From positions 10,523,501 to 10,587,500 of the forward strand of contig NC_071667.1 of the NCBI RefSeq assembly GCF_028554725.1: DNA of 64,000 nucleotides. The letters run 5' to 3'. The translations under genes were made by a program, and so were the position numbers. The notes beneath the pieces were generated by a model. That model had not been told where the DNA came from. It saw only the letters and a list, made by a program, of their open reading frames with translations, and searched no databases. Positions 38,001 through 49,449 of the stretch are shown here, in pieces. Positions within the stretch are counted from its first letter, which is position 1. Each line of letters opens with the position of its first letter. Origin of the DNA: Zeugodacus cucurbitae (taxonomy: Eukaryota > Arthropoda > Insecta > Diptera > Tephritidae).

Positions 38001-39502
38001 AGGTTGCTTAACGTTCAGCATGCTAACAAATACAGCTTGTTAGCTTGTAGCTTAGAAATATCTAACCGTGAAAGATATATGCGATAAATAAATATTTAAA
38101 ATTTTTCAATTTTCATATTACTACTCGCATACAACAATTTTGTTAGCAAAAATCTCTAAATATGTAAAATATCTCGTGAATATGCGTTGTGAATCGAACA
38201 CGCTAATCAACAAAGCATAGCGGCTACAAACATATTAAGTTGCTAAAAATTTACAACAAATCACTGAATATGTATTTACTTTCAAATGTGGCTATAGAGC
38301 AATGTCATCCAGCCACAGATTGTTACGAGGAAAGGCAACACTCACTAATAGCCACAGAAACTGAGAACAAAGTGGGTAATGCAATTGAGTAAAACCGCCA
38401 ATAAAAAAGCAATGCAAAAGTGCACATTTCTTCATAAACAAATACTTGTCAGTGTACACAGATGAGTTCGTGCGCATTTGCTGCTTATATACCTATAAAT
38501 ATACATACATATGTACTTATATAAGTATATATAAGAATATCAGATTTCCATTGCTTCACGCTCGCATTAACACGCTCACGTTATTCGAAAAACTTAACAA
38601 AGCACTGACGTTTCTGTGAAAATACCAAATAACTATTAAATTGTATATTGGTAGAAATGTATTTATGGGACCTTAGGAAGTATTTATAAATAATAATGAA
38701 TGATTCATAAATTTAAATTCAAAATTAATTACTTTCAAGGCCCAAACTATGAATGCATGAATTACAGATCGAAAAGCAAATACTTACAACTAGTTTCTAG
38801 CATAAACTGCTTTTGTATAATTATATTTTTTATATTTCACCAAAATTATGTAGAAATTTGTCCGACTTTTAACTGAATGACTGGAAATTACTTTACTTTC
38901 CATTTCACTTTCAACTGTTTTATGGCATTACCGAATCTGGAGTTAACAAATTGTAAAGCCTTAAATAATAATAGTAAATTTTGAACTTACAACAACAGCA
39001 ATTCTAGCAAATTCAAAACCTAACCTTTGATAAAATCTATTACAAAACGATTAATAATTAAAAATAGTGCCGGTAAATTTCTATGAGTCATAACAAATGA
39101 TTCGTTTTGTTGGTATGTAGTGCTTTATAAATCCAAAACAAATATAACCTCAAACAAAAAATAACTATATGTATGCCCATATAGATATACATACATATGT
39201 ATGTCCAAATTTATTAGAAAAAACCAGGCAATTATGCTAGAAAACAAAAACAGAAGCACAAAAAAGCGGAGGCGATAAAACGATTAGGCTGCTGTTGAAA
39301 TAATAACGTTAATTGGTTTCAGTAAATAAAGTGAAGTACATAATAAACTTTCATTGCATTAGTAATCGATATTAAAAATCTGCGTAACCCTTTAGATAAA
39401 AAGCGAACTAACGATAACTAAAACAAATGTAATGAGAGATAGAAATAATAGATAGTGAATATGGTGTATACTGTGGGGATTACATACGTATATATGTACA
39501 TA
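35052..39502. other. Non-coding sequence
   Basis: No element or gene recognised. Overlapping short frames around 36.7-37.4 kb occur on both strands and have no recognisable motif. Confidence 0.35.
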
Positions 39503-40048
39503 TACAGTGGAACTTCTCTAACTCGAATCACCATAATCCACAAAAAAACTTCGAGTTAGAGAGACTTCCAGTTATAGAATTTTCATTAAAACATAGAACT
39601 TTTCAAAAAGCTGTAAAATACAGATTTATTCACAGTTTATTTAATTATTTCGCATAAAATTTTATGAACATGTGTTAAAAGATTCTGTAATTTTGTTTGT
39701 GGATGTTTGCTATTGTTTGGCTCTTGACGGCTATATCCCATGCCTTTGTTACATAATCCATAATCCATAAGTGTAATATAATATTTATTGTTCACCTCCA
39801 TACGATACAAATTCTGTCTCTGCAGTAAAATTTTAAATTTTTGTTTTATGCTCTGGTCGAAAAGTTCGATTTATGGAAGGAAATTTGTATGGAATTTGAC
39901 TTCTATTGCCAATTCAAAAGTTCGAGTTATGGCGAACTGCGAGTTAGGGAATTTTGAGTTATGTAATGAAATTTGTATGAAATGTGGTTTGAAAACGCTA
40001 TTGCCTATCGAGTTATTTAGATATTCGAGTTATGGAAGTTCCACTGTA
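39503..40048. mobile_element. pogo-type MITE, copy A, 542 bp
   Basis: The element is 39,505-40,046 between TA copies. It starts CAGTGGAACTTCTCTAACTC and ends GAGTTATGGAAGTTCCACTG, which are inverted repeats. No transposase is encoded. Several degenerate copies of TTCGAGTTATGG lie inside the right half. CAGT-type tips with a TA target suggest the pogo/Tigger branch of Tc1-mariner (inference). Confidence 0.85.
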
Positions 40049-41491
40049 TATTAAGTATGTTTGTGTTGCTGCGCATTTAGCAAATAAATATGTAAATATA
40101 AATTGTTAAAAAAAAACTTACTAATTTGTAAAACACATAAAACAGCTCAAAAATCAATTAGTAGGTGTCAAAAATGCAGATTAAAATTTAATTTGATGAA
40201 ATGTTAAATAGAATATGTTAATCCTTATAAAAAAATATTTTTTTAAGCTCTAGTATTCGCAGCTTGTAAAAAAAGTTTTTTTTATAGTAAAAATAATTGA
40301 ATGAAAGAAAACATACATGGATTTTTAAATAAAAACAAGTGGATGTTTAAGATCCAAAAGAATATTATTTATAAAAAATTAAAACTAATGCTTTTTTAAA
40401 GCAATAAAGATTTGTACGTTTACAGTTTTAAACAAATAAAATAATTCAACACGATAAAAAAATTATAGTAAATAAAATATAACAATTAAACGTCAATTTA
40501 TTGAACAAAAACATGTAAATACCGACAAATTAAAAAATATATGTATTTATATTAAAAAAAAAAACAGTTTTTACTTAAAAAGTAGTAAAAAAATTTGAAA
40601 ACTTCAAAATACTCACACTTTTTACTACTTTGGTGTTGAAGCTCTGCTCTTTCGTCTTCAAGCGACTACCATTATTGAAAAACTAGCTACAGCGTTGTAA
40701 CATAAATTTCGATTTAGCACACAGCAATTAGTTACACACACATTCACAAATGTTTGTATAATATATAATTATGTAAAATGTGAACGATAAATAAAACACT
40801 CGACGCTGACTAAGCATTATAAAGTGTAATAAAGCTTAACTTTTGAACAACGAAAGCAGATTGTAAAACGAAATGAGAGAAAAAAGATTATTACGAAATA
40901 AAATATTATTAACAACAACATTTGGCAATAAAGCTCATCAGTAAAATGCATTTGTCAGCATTTTATTCGACACATAATGATTGATAAACACGAAAAGCGC
41001 TACTTTGAGCGCCAACAACAACTGCACAGTGGCCAGCAACGGCAGCGAGGTATTGAAAAATATGAAAATATTAAAAATATAAACGCTTAAAACAGCCATG
41101 AAACAATACAGTGTCAAATAAAAAGTGAAATTAAAATCAGAAAGACGTGAAAACCCAATTTTTTACAATAAATCACATTCGTTAAGTGCGACTAGCTGGC
41201 GGGGCTTGAGCAGCGCTTTAGCTATTTATTGGCATTGTTGTAAGCTTAAAAAACGCGCGAAATGCACGTGCCACATTACATGTATGTATGGTTGTATATG
41301 TGGTTTTCGAGTGCGAGTTCAATGGCGATTTGGGCGCATGAATTATGATTATCAGGCTTAAAGCTGCACAATCGCACACTTAATGGTGAATAATAGTGGA
41401 AATATGGCAAAAACCGAAATGTGCGCAGTTACGTATACACACTTTTGCGGATATATGTATGTATATTGTAAATATATATGTATTCTATATA
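40049..41491. other. AT-rich non-coding sequence
   Basis: A very AT-rich part (40,080-40,600) is followed by a slightly GC-richer part (40,960-41,300). No gene or element recognised before the Helitron start. Confidence 0.4.
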
Positions 41492-41577
41492 TCCCTACTA
41501 ATATTATAAATGCGAATGTAAGTTTGTTTGTTACGCTTTCACGCAAAAACTACTAAACCGATCATCATGAAACTTTG

Positions 41578-42887
41578 TAAAGGGTGATTTTTTAAGAGCT
41601 TGATAACTTTTTAAAAAAAAAAAACGCATAAAATTTGCAAAATCTCATCGGTTCTTTATTTGAAACGTTAGATTGGTTCATGACATTTACTTTTTGAAGA
41701 TAATTTCATTTAAATGTTGACCGCGGCTGCGTCTTAGGTGGTCCATTCGGAAAGTCCAATTTTGGGCAACTTTTTCGAGCATTTCGGCCGGAATAGCCCG
41801 AATTTCTTCGGAAATGTTGTCTTCCAAAGCTGGAATAGTTGCTGGCTTATTTCTGTAGACTTTAGACTTGACGTAGCCCCACAAAAAATAGTCTAAAGGC
41901 GTTAAATCGCATGATCTTGGTGGCCAACTTACGGGTCCATTTCTTGAGATGAATTGTTCTCCGAAGTTTTCCCTCAAAATGGCCATAGAATCGCGAGCTG
42001 TGTGGCATGTAGCGCCATCTTGTTGAAACCACATGTCAACCAAGTTCAGTTCTTCCATTTTTGGCAACAAAAAGTTTGTTAGCATCGAACGATAGCGATC
42101 GCCATTCACCGTAACGTTGCGTCCAACAGCATCTTTGAAAAAATACGGTCCAATGATTCCACCAGCGTACAAACCACACCAAACAGTGCATTTTTCGGGA
42201 TGCATGGGCAGTTCTTGAACGGCTTCTGGTTGCTCTTCACCCCAAATGCGGCAATTTTGCTTATTTACGTAGCCATTCAACCAGAAATGAGCCTCATCGC
42301 TGAACAAAATTTGTCGATAAAAAAGCGGATTTTCTGCCAACTTTTCTAGGGCCCATTCACTGAAAATTCGACGTTGTGGCAGATCGTTCGGCTTCAGTTC
42401 TTGCACGAGCTGTATTTTATACGGTTTTACACCAAGATCTTTGCGTAAAATCTTCCATGTGGTCGAATAACACAAACCCAATTGCTGCGAACGGCGACGA
42501 ATCGACATTTCACGGTCTTCAGCCACACTCTCAGAAACAGACGCAATATTCTCTTCTGTACGCACTGTACGCATTCGTGTGGTTGGTTTAATGTCCAATA
42601 AAGTAAACTGAGTGCGAAACTTGGTCACAATCGCATTAATTGTTTGCTCACTTGGTCGATTATGTAGACCATAAATCGGACGTAAAGCGCGAAACACATT
42701 TCGAACCGAACACTGATTTTGGTAATAAAATTCAATGATTTGCAAGCGTTGCTCGTTAGTAAGTCTATTCATGATGAAATGTCAAAGCATACTGAGCATC
42801 TTTTTTTTTGACACCATGTCTGAAATCCCACGTGATCTGTCAAATACTAATGCATGAAAATCCTAACCTCAAAAAAATCACCCGTTA
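41578..42887 (-). mobile_element. Mariner element of the DD41D (rosa-like) type, complete
   Basis: The element is 41,580-42,885 (1,306 bp) between TA copies at 41,578-41,579 and 42,886-42,887. The tips read inward AAGGGTGATTTTTT and ACGGGTGATTTTTTT. Removing it plus one TA restores the Helitron phrase GAAACTTTGTACATATACTC. It carries one intact transposase gene. Confidence 0.9.
41687..42772 (-). CDS. DD41D mariner transposase, intact, 361 aa
   Basis: The frame is intact from ATG at 42,772. The N-terminal half (residues ~1-120) is the paired helix-turn-helix DNA-binding region; LGLCYSTTWKILRKDLGVKPYK is its second part. The catalytic aspartates are D159 in ILFSDEAHFWLNG, D252 in WFQQDGATCHTA and D294 in CDLTPLDYFLWGYVK. 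The gap between the last two is 41 residues, which matches the rosa group first reported from Ceratitis rosa and other tephritids rather than D34D mariners. The length is normal for the family. It moves the element by cut-and-paste at TA. With ends and gene present, it is a candidate active copy. Confidence 0.92.
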   Translation of the reverse strand: MNRLTNEQRLQIIEFYYQNQCSVRNVFRALRPIYGLHNRPSEQTINAIVTKFRTQFTLLDIKPTTRMRTVRTEENIASVSESVAEDREMSIRRRSQQLGLCYSTTWKILRKDLGVKPYKIQLVQELKPNDLPQRRIFSEWALEKLAENPLFYRQILFSDEAHFWLNGYVNKQNCRIWGEEQPEAVQELPMHPEKCTVWCGLYAGGIIGPYFFKDAVGRNVTVNGDRYRSMLTNFLLPKMEELNLVDMWFQQDGATCHTARDSMAILRENFGEQFISRNGPVSWPPRSCDLTPLDYFLWGYVKSKVYRNKPATIPALEDNISEEIRAIPAEMLEKVAQNWTFRMDHLRRSRGQHLNEIIFKK

Positions 42888-42978
42888 CATATACTCTTGA
42901 AGGTACTAGAAGCAACATAGGGTACTTTATATTAAAAAAAAATTTACGAAAGGTAAAACAATTGTTTCTCAAAAAATC

Positions 42979-43390
42979 GTCAAATGCAAAGTGTATTCAA
43001 CAAAGTGAACCAGGTATATGACATATCACAATTTTTTACCCGAATGTGACATGTTTGTTGCCATTGATTTAACCCATACATTTATTCAAAAATTCAAATT
43101 TCGAAATTCAAAAGTAAACAAATTTCAAACCAAAAAAAAATATTTTTTAAATGAATAAAAGAAAATGCCGAATACTTTCTGCTTAGGCAAAACAACTCAT
43201 GGAAGCAATTTACTAAGGTTTTGTGCTCCAACTGACAAATTGAAAACAATTTTATCAATAAATATTATATTGTTAAAGTTAAAAAAGGCGGGTTAATGTA
43301 AACAAATACATGTATTGTTTACTATTTTATTGTCAAAAGCGGGTATGTCAAATACTTAGTTCACTTTGTTGAATACACTTTGGTCAAATG
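42979..43390. mobile_element. MITE with 24-bp perfect TIRs and 8-bp TSD
   Basis: The element is 42,987-43,382 (396 bp), flanked by GTCAAATG at 42,979-42,986 and 43,383-43,390. The outer 24 bp are perfect inverted repeats beginning CAAAGTGTATTCAACAAAG, and similarity continues for ~15 bp more with mismatches (GGTATxTGACATA). An 8-bp TSD points to the hAT or P superfamily. A short frame beginning MPNTFCLGKTTHGSNLLRF is faintly like the start of a THAP domain, which would favour a P-type origin; this is weak. It is inserted in the Helitron. Confidence 0.88.
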
Positions 43391-43669
43391 TAGCTACTTC
43401 AGTAATGAAGTTTTGCAGTCATGAAGTTTCAACCCTGAATACTGTAATACCGTCCCATTGTATGGCGGTAACGAAAATATCTAATTTAATTGAATATAGT
43501 TTCAACTGTTTATAATATTTCTATATTTATTGTGACTTTCTTCTGTCGTTACATGCAGTATAAAACTATTCCAATTTTTGAGGTTATCCGTAATTTTTGT
43601 GGTTAGCTGTTACTTTATTATTTTAGATCTTACTCGCTGATGTTAATTTTTACTCTGCTTTTTTTTTAA

Positions 43670-44387
43670 ATGCCTCGAAAGCGGAAATCTGGTCTATCCA
43701 AAAATTCATTCAAATCAAGAAACTTCGGCTCACGCAGAGCTGAGAAGACAACAGCAAGCAGAGCGAAAAATAGTTTTGAGAGCAGCTGAAACGCCTCTTC
43801 AGGCACGAGTTCGTTTAGAAAGACAAGCTGCACTGCAGACAACTAGAAGAGTGATAGAAACACCAGGACAATCGGTAGTGGTGGACTCTTTTTTCTCGAT
43901 GCACCAGGAGTAACTGGAAAAACGTTTTTACTTAACTTATTATTAATGTCCGTCAGAAAAGACAAAAAAGTAGCAGTTGCCGTAGCTTCGTCAGGTATTG
44001 CCGTGATGCTATTAAACGGCGGTCGTTCGGCACATTCCGTTTTAAAATTACCATTGAATTTGGCATAGGAAAATTCGCCCATTTGTAATTTTAGTAAAAA
44101 TAGTTCACGAGGTAGAGTGCTGCGAGAATGCAAGCTTTTAGCAACAACATTTGTATAGTGATCAGTGGTTGTGTGCAAGAGCAATATTAGCACCAAGAAA
44201 TGAAATCGTTAATAGGATCAACACTGACATTTTAAAGGAGGTTCAGGGAGAAATGAAGGAATATTTGTCAATGGATACAATTATGGATACGGAACTAAGT
44301 AGTTCATATCCTGTGGAGTTTTTAAATTCACTTGAACTATCGGGTGTACCGTCACATAAACTTAAATTGAAACTAAGCATATATTAA
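43670..44387 (+). pseudogene. Helitron Rep/helicase remnants
   Basis: Three pieces of the Helitron protein survive in order. First is an N-terminal start MPRKRKSGLSKNSF at 43,670. Second is the helicase Walker A region, DAPGVTGKTFLLNLL (43,898 onward; the usual GGTGKT is here GVTGKT) through VAVASSGIAVMLLNGGRSAHS. Third is a C-terminal helicase piece, WLCARAILAPRNEIVNRINTDIL to YPVEFLNSLELSGVPSHKLKLK, ending near 44,387. The Rep (HUH) domain and the middle of the helicase are deleted, and stops and frameshifts break the rest. It is non-functional. Confidence 0.85.
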
Positions 44388-44816
44388 AGTGTTGAAACTT
44401 CTGTCTGTAGTATTTTTTAAAAATTGTTGATCTCAGCCAAACAATCAAATTTAGTTATTATATTGACTCATTTCTATTATTATACCCTTACCCTTTATCT
44501 CTCATACTTATTTAATACCTCCACTGCGGGCGAAGCCGCGGGTAAAAAGCTAGTATACACATATATATTTGTGCATCTTTATCAGCATGTGACCAATTGT
44601 TATTATACGCTTAGAAAGCGTAAGAAGTCCGTAAAACTAATTTATGCATTTCAACGTATTTGCTGATCACAAACTGACTACAGACACATGCTAGCGGTTT
44701 ACACTAAAAATATGTCATTCAGCAAGTTAGTTATGAGCTTGAAGTGTTTGACAATATCGCCGTGGGCGCAATAAAGCAAAATTATAGATTTTAAGGTTCG
44801 TTTGCCTCATTCGTTC

Positions 44817-45800
44817 ATAAAATAAAATAAAATAAAATAAAATAAAAAAAAAAATAAAAAATAAAATAAAATAAAATAAAATAAAATAAAATAAAATAAA
44901 ATAAAATAAAATAAAATAAAATAAAATAAAATAAAATAAAATCAAATCAAATCAAATCAAATCAAATCAAATCAAATCAAATCAAATCAAATCAAATCAA
45001 ATCAAATCAAATCAAATCAAATCAAATCAAATCAAATCAAATCAAATCAAATCAAATCAAATCAAATCAAATCAAATCAAATCAAATCAAATCAAATCAA
45101 ATCAAATCAAATCAAATCAAATCAAATCAAATCAAATCAAATCAAATCAAATCAAATCAAATCAAATCAAATCAAATCAAATCAAATCAAATCAAATCAA
45201 ATCAAATCAAATCAAATCAAATCAAATCAAATCAAATCAAATCAAATCAAATCAAATCAAATCAAATCAAATCAAATCAAATCAAATCAAATCAAATCAA
45301 ATCAAATCAAATCAAATCAAATCAAATCAAATCAAATCAAATCAAATCAAATCAAATCAAATCAAATCAAATCAAATCAAATCAAATCAAATCAAATCAA
45401 ATCAAATCAAATCAAATCAAAATAAAATAAAATAAAATCAAAATAAAATAAAATAAAATAAAATAAAATAAAATAAAATAAAATAAAATAAAATAAAATA
45501 AAATAAAATAAAATAAAATAAAATAAAATAAAATAAAATAAAATAAAATAAAATAAAATAAAATAAAATAAAATAAAATAAAATAAAATAAAATAAAATA
45601 AAATAAAATAAAATAAAATAAAATAAAATAAAATAAAATAAAATAAAATAAAATAAAATAAAATAAAATAAAATAAAATAAAATAAAATAAAATAAAATA
45701 AGATAAAATAAAATAAAATAAAATAAAATAAAATAAAATAAAATAAAATAAGATAAAATAAAATAAAATAAAATAAAATAAAATAAAATAAAATAAAATA
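44817..45800. repeat. Pentanucleotide satellite: AAAAT / AAATC / AAAAT
   Basis: There are three blocks. 44,817-44,940 is mostly (AAAAT)n with a short A-rich impurity. 44,941-45,420 is a perfect run of 96 AAATC units. 45,421-45,800 is (AAAAT)n with single variants near 45,438, 45,701 and 45,751. Frames across the array (poly Ile-Leu-Phe-Tyr) are artefacts. Confidence 0.97.
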
Positions 45801-45866
45801 TCTTAGCGAGGCATACAGTCAGTTTAAAATTACTTTAAAAATGTGTGTTTTCCACCATATTTTAAA

Positions 45867-46372
45867 TACAGTGGAACTTCTCTAACTCGAATCACCATAA
45901 TCCACAAAAAAACTTCAAGTTATAGAATTTTCATTAAAACATATAAAAGTTCAAAAAGCTGTGAAATAAGATTTATACACTGTTTTATTTATTTAATTCG
46001 CAAAAATTTTGATGGACATACGTTGAAAGATGTTTTCTGTAATTTTGTTTGTTACACTTTGCTATTGTTTGGCTCTTAACGTCTATATCCAATGCCTTTG
46101 TTAGATGATTTATTCAATCCATAAGTGTAATATTTTATTTGTTGTTCGCCTCCGTACGATATAAAATTCTACGTCGATAGTAAAATTTTAAATTTTGTAT
46201 TATGTCCTGGCCGAAAAATTCGATTTATGGAAGGAAATTTGTATGAAAGTTGCTTTCTATTGCCACTTCAAGAGTTCGAGTTATGGAGAACTTCGAGTTA
46301 AGGAAGGTATGAAATTTGGCTTCTAAACGCTATTGCCAATTCAAGTGTTCGAGTTATGGAATTTCCACTGTA
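45867..46372. mobile_element. pogo-type MITE, copy B, 502 bp
   Basis: The element is 45,869-46,370 between TA copies. It has the same tips as copy A (CAGTGGAACTTCTCTAACTC on the left, GAGTTATGGAATTTCCACTG on the right) and the same internal order, with small deletions and substitutions. It lies 69 bp right of the pentanucleotide satellite. Confidence 0.85.
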
Positions 46373-49092
46373 TTTCAAATTCATATTGTTTTATAATATT
46401 TTCTATGCTGTTTACTCGAAGCATATGCTCATATTGAAAGCACTTTCAGGAAAACACCAACAATTTGGACCGTGATATTTTGTTGAAAATAAATAACAGA
46501 AAAATTATTTTGTGCATTAATTTGCAGCTTATAGTGCAAGTATATATGTATATGAATATACAAATAATATACAAAACTCATGTATATGCATACATAATTC
46601 AGAATATACAGATAAATATTGGCATAGCTAGTGGAAAAATCTATTTGTTCATTTGACATCTGAAGCTCTACAATCGACACTCAAATTTCATTGTTGTAAA
46701 TACAAGAAAAACAAGGCAAACATTGTTAAGCGTTAGCCAGCGCATGAGTGCTGTAATATAGAAATAGCTGACACTATTATATCCTTAAACAAATATAAAT
46801 GTATATATACATATACACACACAAATGCAGTGAAGTGTGCAAATTTAGTCAGAGAATTGACACTCACGTTCAGTGGAGATTATTTACAAATCATTAGAAG
46901 CGCACGCGCTGAGTGCTTATACGCCTACAAGCATGCCACATAGAAAATACCAACACAGCTGTATTTGGTAGCTGTATGCATAAGCTTTTTTTAGTAGAGA
47001 GACGCATAGAGTCTTCAACTATGGCATGTTTATTCTCATAATTTTAATATGAGCATGATACTTAGGTATTTGCTTATATATATATGTATGCGTATATGTC
47101 TATATACTTCTGCGTATATACTTGCACATTACATGCATCAAACAATCAGCTCATTTTCTTGTTTGTCTCAATTTACGTTCTGCTCTAAATATCCTGACGC
47201 AACTTACTCTAATGACAACTGCCAGCCAACGCGCCATACACAGACAACGCACACCAACACTTGCTACCTGCCTCTGTGTATGGGTACCGTAGCAAACAAT
47301 GCGACGCGAGCTTCTATTTAGCACTTGTAATGCTATTTAGTTACACAAATCAAAATTTTCACTTGTTTTTTGCTTTGTGTTGCCACATTTTCACTTTTGT
47401 TTCCTTTGTTGCTTCGACAAAGCACCAAACGCACAGCTGTATGTGGTGTTCATAGCTATGAAAATAAAAGTCCATTTGGTATTATGAAAGTCTGCTTATA
47501 TTATTTACACGCTCGCTCTCTCTTTTATTTCGCTTGTTTTCCAACGTCATGGCGGAATTTTGCCAAAGCAAGCGTGAAATAGCGACACTGCTTGGGCGAC
47601 CCTAGCTGTTGCAAGCAGCAACAATAGACCCAGTGCAAACCTGTCTGCTGTCACAAACATAGCCACACAAACAGCTTTGTATTATATGTGTAGCAGCAGC
47701 ACAAAGGCACGAGGGTGGCACGTTGGGTTTAGGGAGTGTTGGTGAGGTGGCGGCGAAGTGTGCGCAAAGCGTAGCGAAATAAAATAAAATACTAAAATAT
47801 TAAGTTATATTCGTAAGCTGATATGCTTATGTCTAGTAAATGCTTATAAGTAACGCTGATACACGGCAGACGTATGCTTGGTGGCGTGACATGCATTTCC
47901 AAACATGCCAACTTGCAACAACCCTTTCATGTTTATGTGCAATTGTTGATCCTTGTATGCGCGCATCCAATATCCTGTTTTGCTGGGTTATCAGCGTTTG
48001 CAAATATCTGCAGTGTGTGTGTGTGAATATTGCTTCCGCCTTTTATTTATGTTTTTGTGTCTGACGATTTTATTTTATTATCGCTGTGTTCTTCATTCAT
48101 TTTTTCTTTCTTTTTTTTTATTCCTGTGGGCGTCTCGTATTACACGCTGGTGGTATTACACAATTCCTTCCTTTCTTCCGGCAATACTGTAAGTAACGTT
48201 TGTTCAAAGTTGTTGTTGCTGTGCACGTCTTAAGAGCTAAACTCTACTAAACAACGTGGGGGTTGCTACTGTCCGCTTGATTTGTGTTGCGGCGCGCTGT
48301 TTAAGCTTATCTGCATCTTCGACTTCGTCTTCGTCAGCCTCTTAGCCCTTTGATTACATGTATTATGTATTTATTATTTACAAGCTTTGTTTAACTTTTT
48401 TTTCTCTGATCTGCTTAACCGTTTGAGTAAATTAAGTGCTGAGCGGCTTACACTGTAGGTGTTGCTTTCGAGTTGTAGTCTCAGAAGAAATTAAATTCTT
48501 GTTGCTGGGTTTTAAGTAAATGTTTACTGTGAAATTCAAAAGTTTTATTTAATAAAAAATATGGAAAATATTTTGAAAGTTATTGAAATTGAAAAAATTA
48601 ATTGGAATAACCAAAAAGTAACACAAATAATATTTCGGTGGAAATATACACTTGATTTTGGTAGAATTATATGCAATACAAACTTATTTTACAATTAGAT
48701 ATGTACATATTAGTACTAAAAACAGTATTCTCTTATGTGCTTTCCAATGAAAGAGCTATATGAAAAAATATTTGCAGACATATCACTAATAAAGAATGCT
48801 GTAGTTGAATGTAATTGCATAAACCTGTGTGTTCTCTCGAAAAGAATGCAAATAAATATGTAAAGTAGAATTGCAGGATGTGCTGCAAAATTCATTGAGT
48901 TATTAAAATATCGTAAGCAAGACCATGTTTATCAAATATTTAAAAATTTATTATATTTTATTACAATTTATTTGCATATTTATTTGTTGCATTTCTATTT
49001 ACACACATGTGTAAATATGTATATACTTGAACCAGTTGACTTCTAATTGGCATTATGTTCTTCAATAACCCCCTGTTCGGACTAAATGATAT
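46373..49092. other. Non-coding sequence
   Basis: This is moderately AT-rich with a GC-richer part at 47,550-48,360. The overlapping frames there show no family features. No element recognised. Confidence 0.35.
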
Positions 49093-49449
49093 ATTTTTTG
49101 GTATAGGTCTGGTAGGCCTGCAGGCGAGTTATGATCCTTTGCGATACCAGAATGGAGTGCCTTCACATGTTCCCTGAGTAGTAGTCATCGTTTACGATGC
49201 CTGCGCCTGACGTGAACATTAATATTTTTTGACGCTTCACTAACGATATCTCCTCTAACTTATCGTATTGTGGGACCCCTAAGTACCTGAAATGCTGTCT
49301 CGCTAACGCAGGACAAACTCACAAGAGATGTTCCACTGTTTCCTTGGTGCCTCGCTCTTGACATTTTCTGCATTCCTCCCGATCTGACAGCCCCATCTTA
49401 AAGGCATGTGCCGTTACTAGGCTGTGACCGGTAAGAATTTTTTGGTATA
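49093..49449 (-). mobile_element. 5'-truncated LOA-like retrotransposon with 13-bp TSD
   Basis: The insert 49,106-49,436 is flanked by ATTTTTTGGTATA at 49,093-49,105 and 49,437-49,449. On the minus strand it encodes the end of an ORF2: LTGHSLVTAHAFKMGLSDRE, then CRKCQERGTKETVEHLL, a premature TGA, then VCPALARQHFRYLG. The Cys-x2-Cys...His...Cys array followed by PALAR and R-x-LG is typical of the C-terminus of LOA/bilbo-type elements. The 3' UTR matches the fragment at 4,917-5,050. Confidence 0.8.

Larger units (their letters stand above)
41492..44553 (+). mobile_element. Decayed Helitron with two nested elements
   Basis: The 5' end is TCCCTACTAATATTATAAAT, a common animal Helitron start, preceded by A. 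The 3' end has a hairpin (GCGG 44,526-44,529 with CCGC 44,536-44,539) 10 nt before the terminal CTAG (44,550-44,553), followed by T. This gives insertion between A and T with no TSD, as expected. Inside are remnants of the Rep/helicase gene plus two later insertions: a DD41D mariner (41,580-42,885) and a MITE (42,987-43,382). Without them the Helitron is about 1.35 kb, much shorter than an autonomous copy. Confidence 0.88.

Noticed and set aside
43861..44196. Minus-strand open frame in the Helitron
   Set aside because: The opposite strand encodes the recognisable helicase pieces; this is their shadow.
44941..45420. Regular array that could be mistaken for a CRISPR-like repeat
   Set aside because: It is a 5-bp satellite with no spacers, in a eukaryotic sequence.
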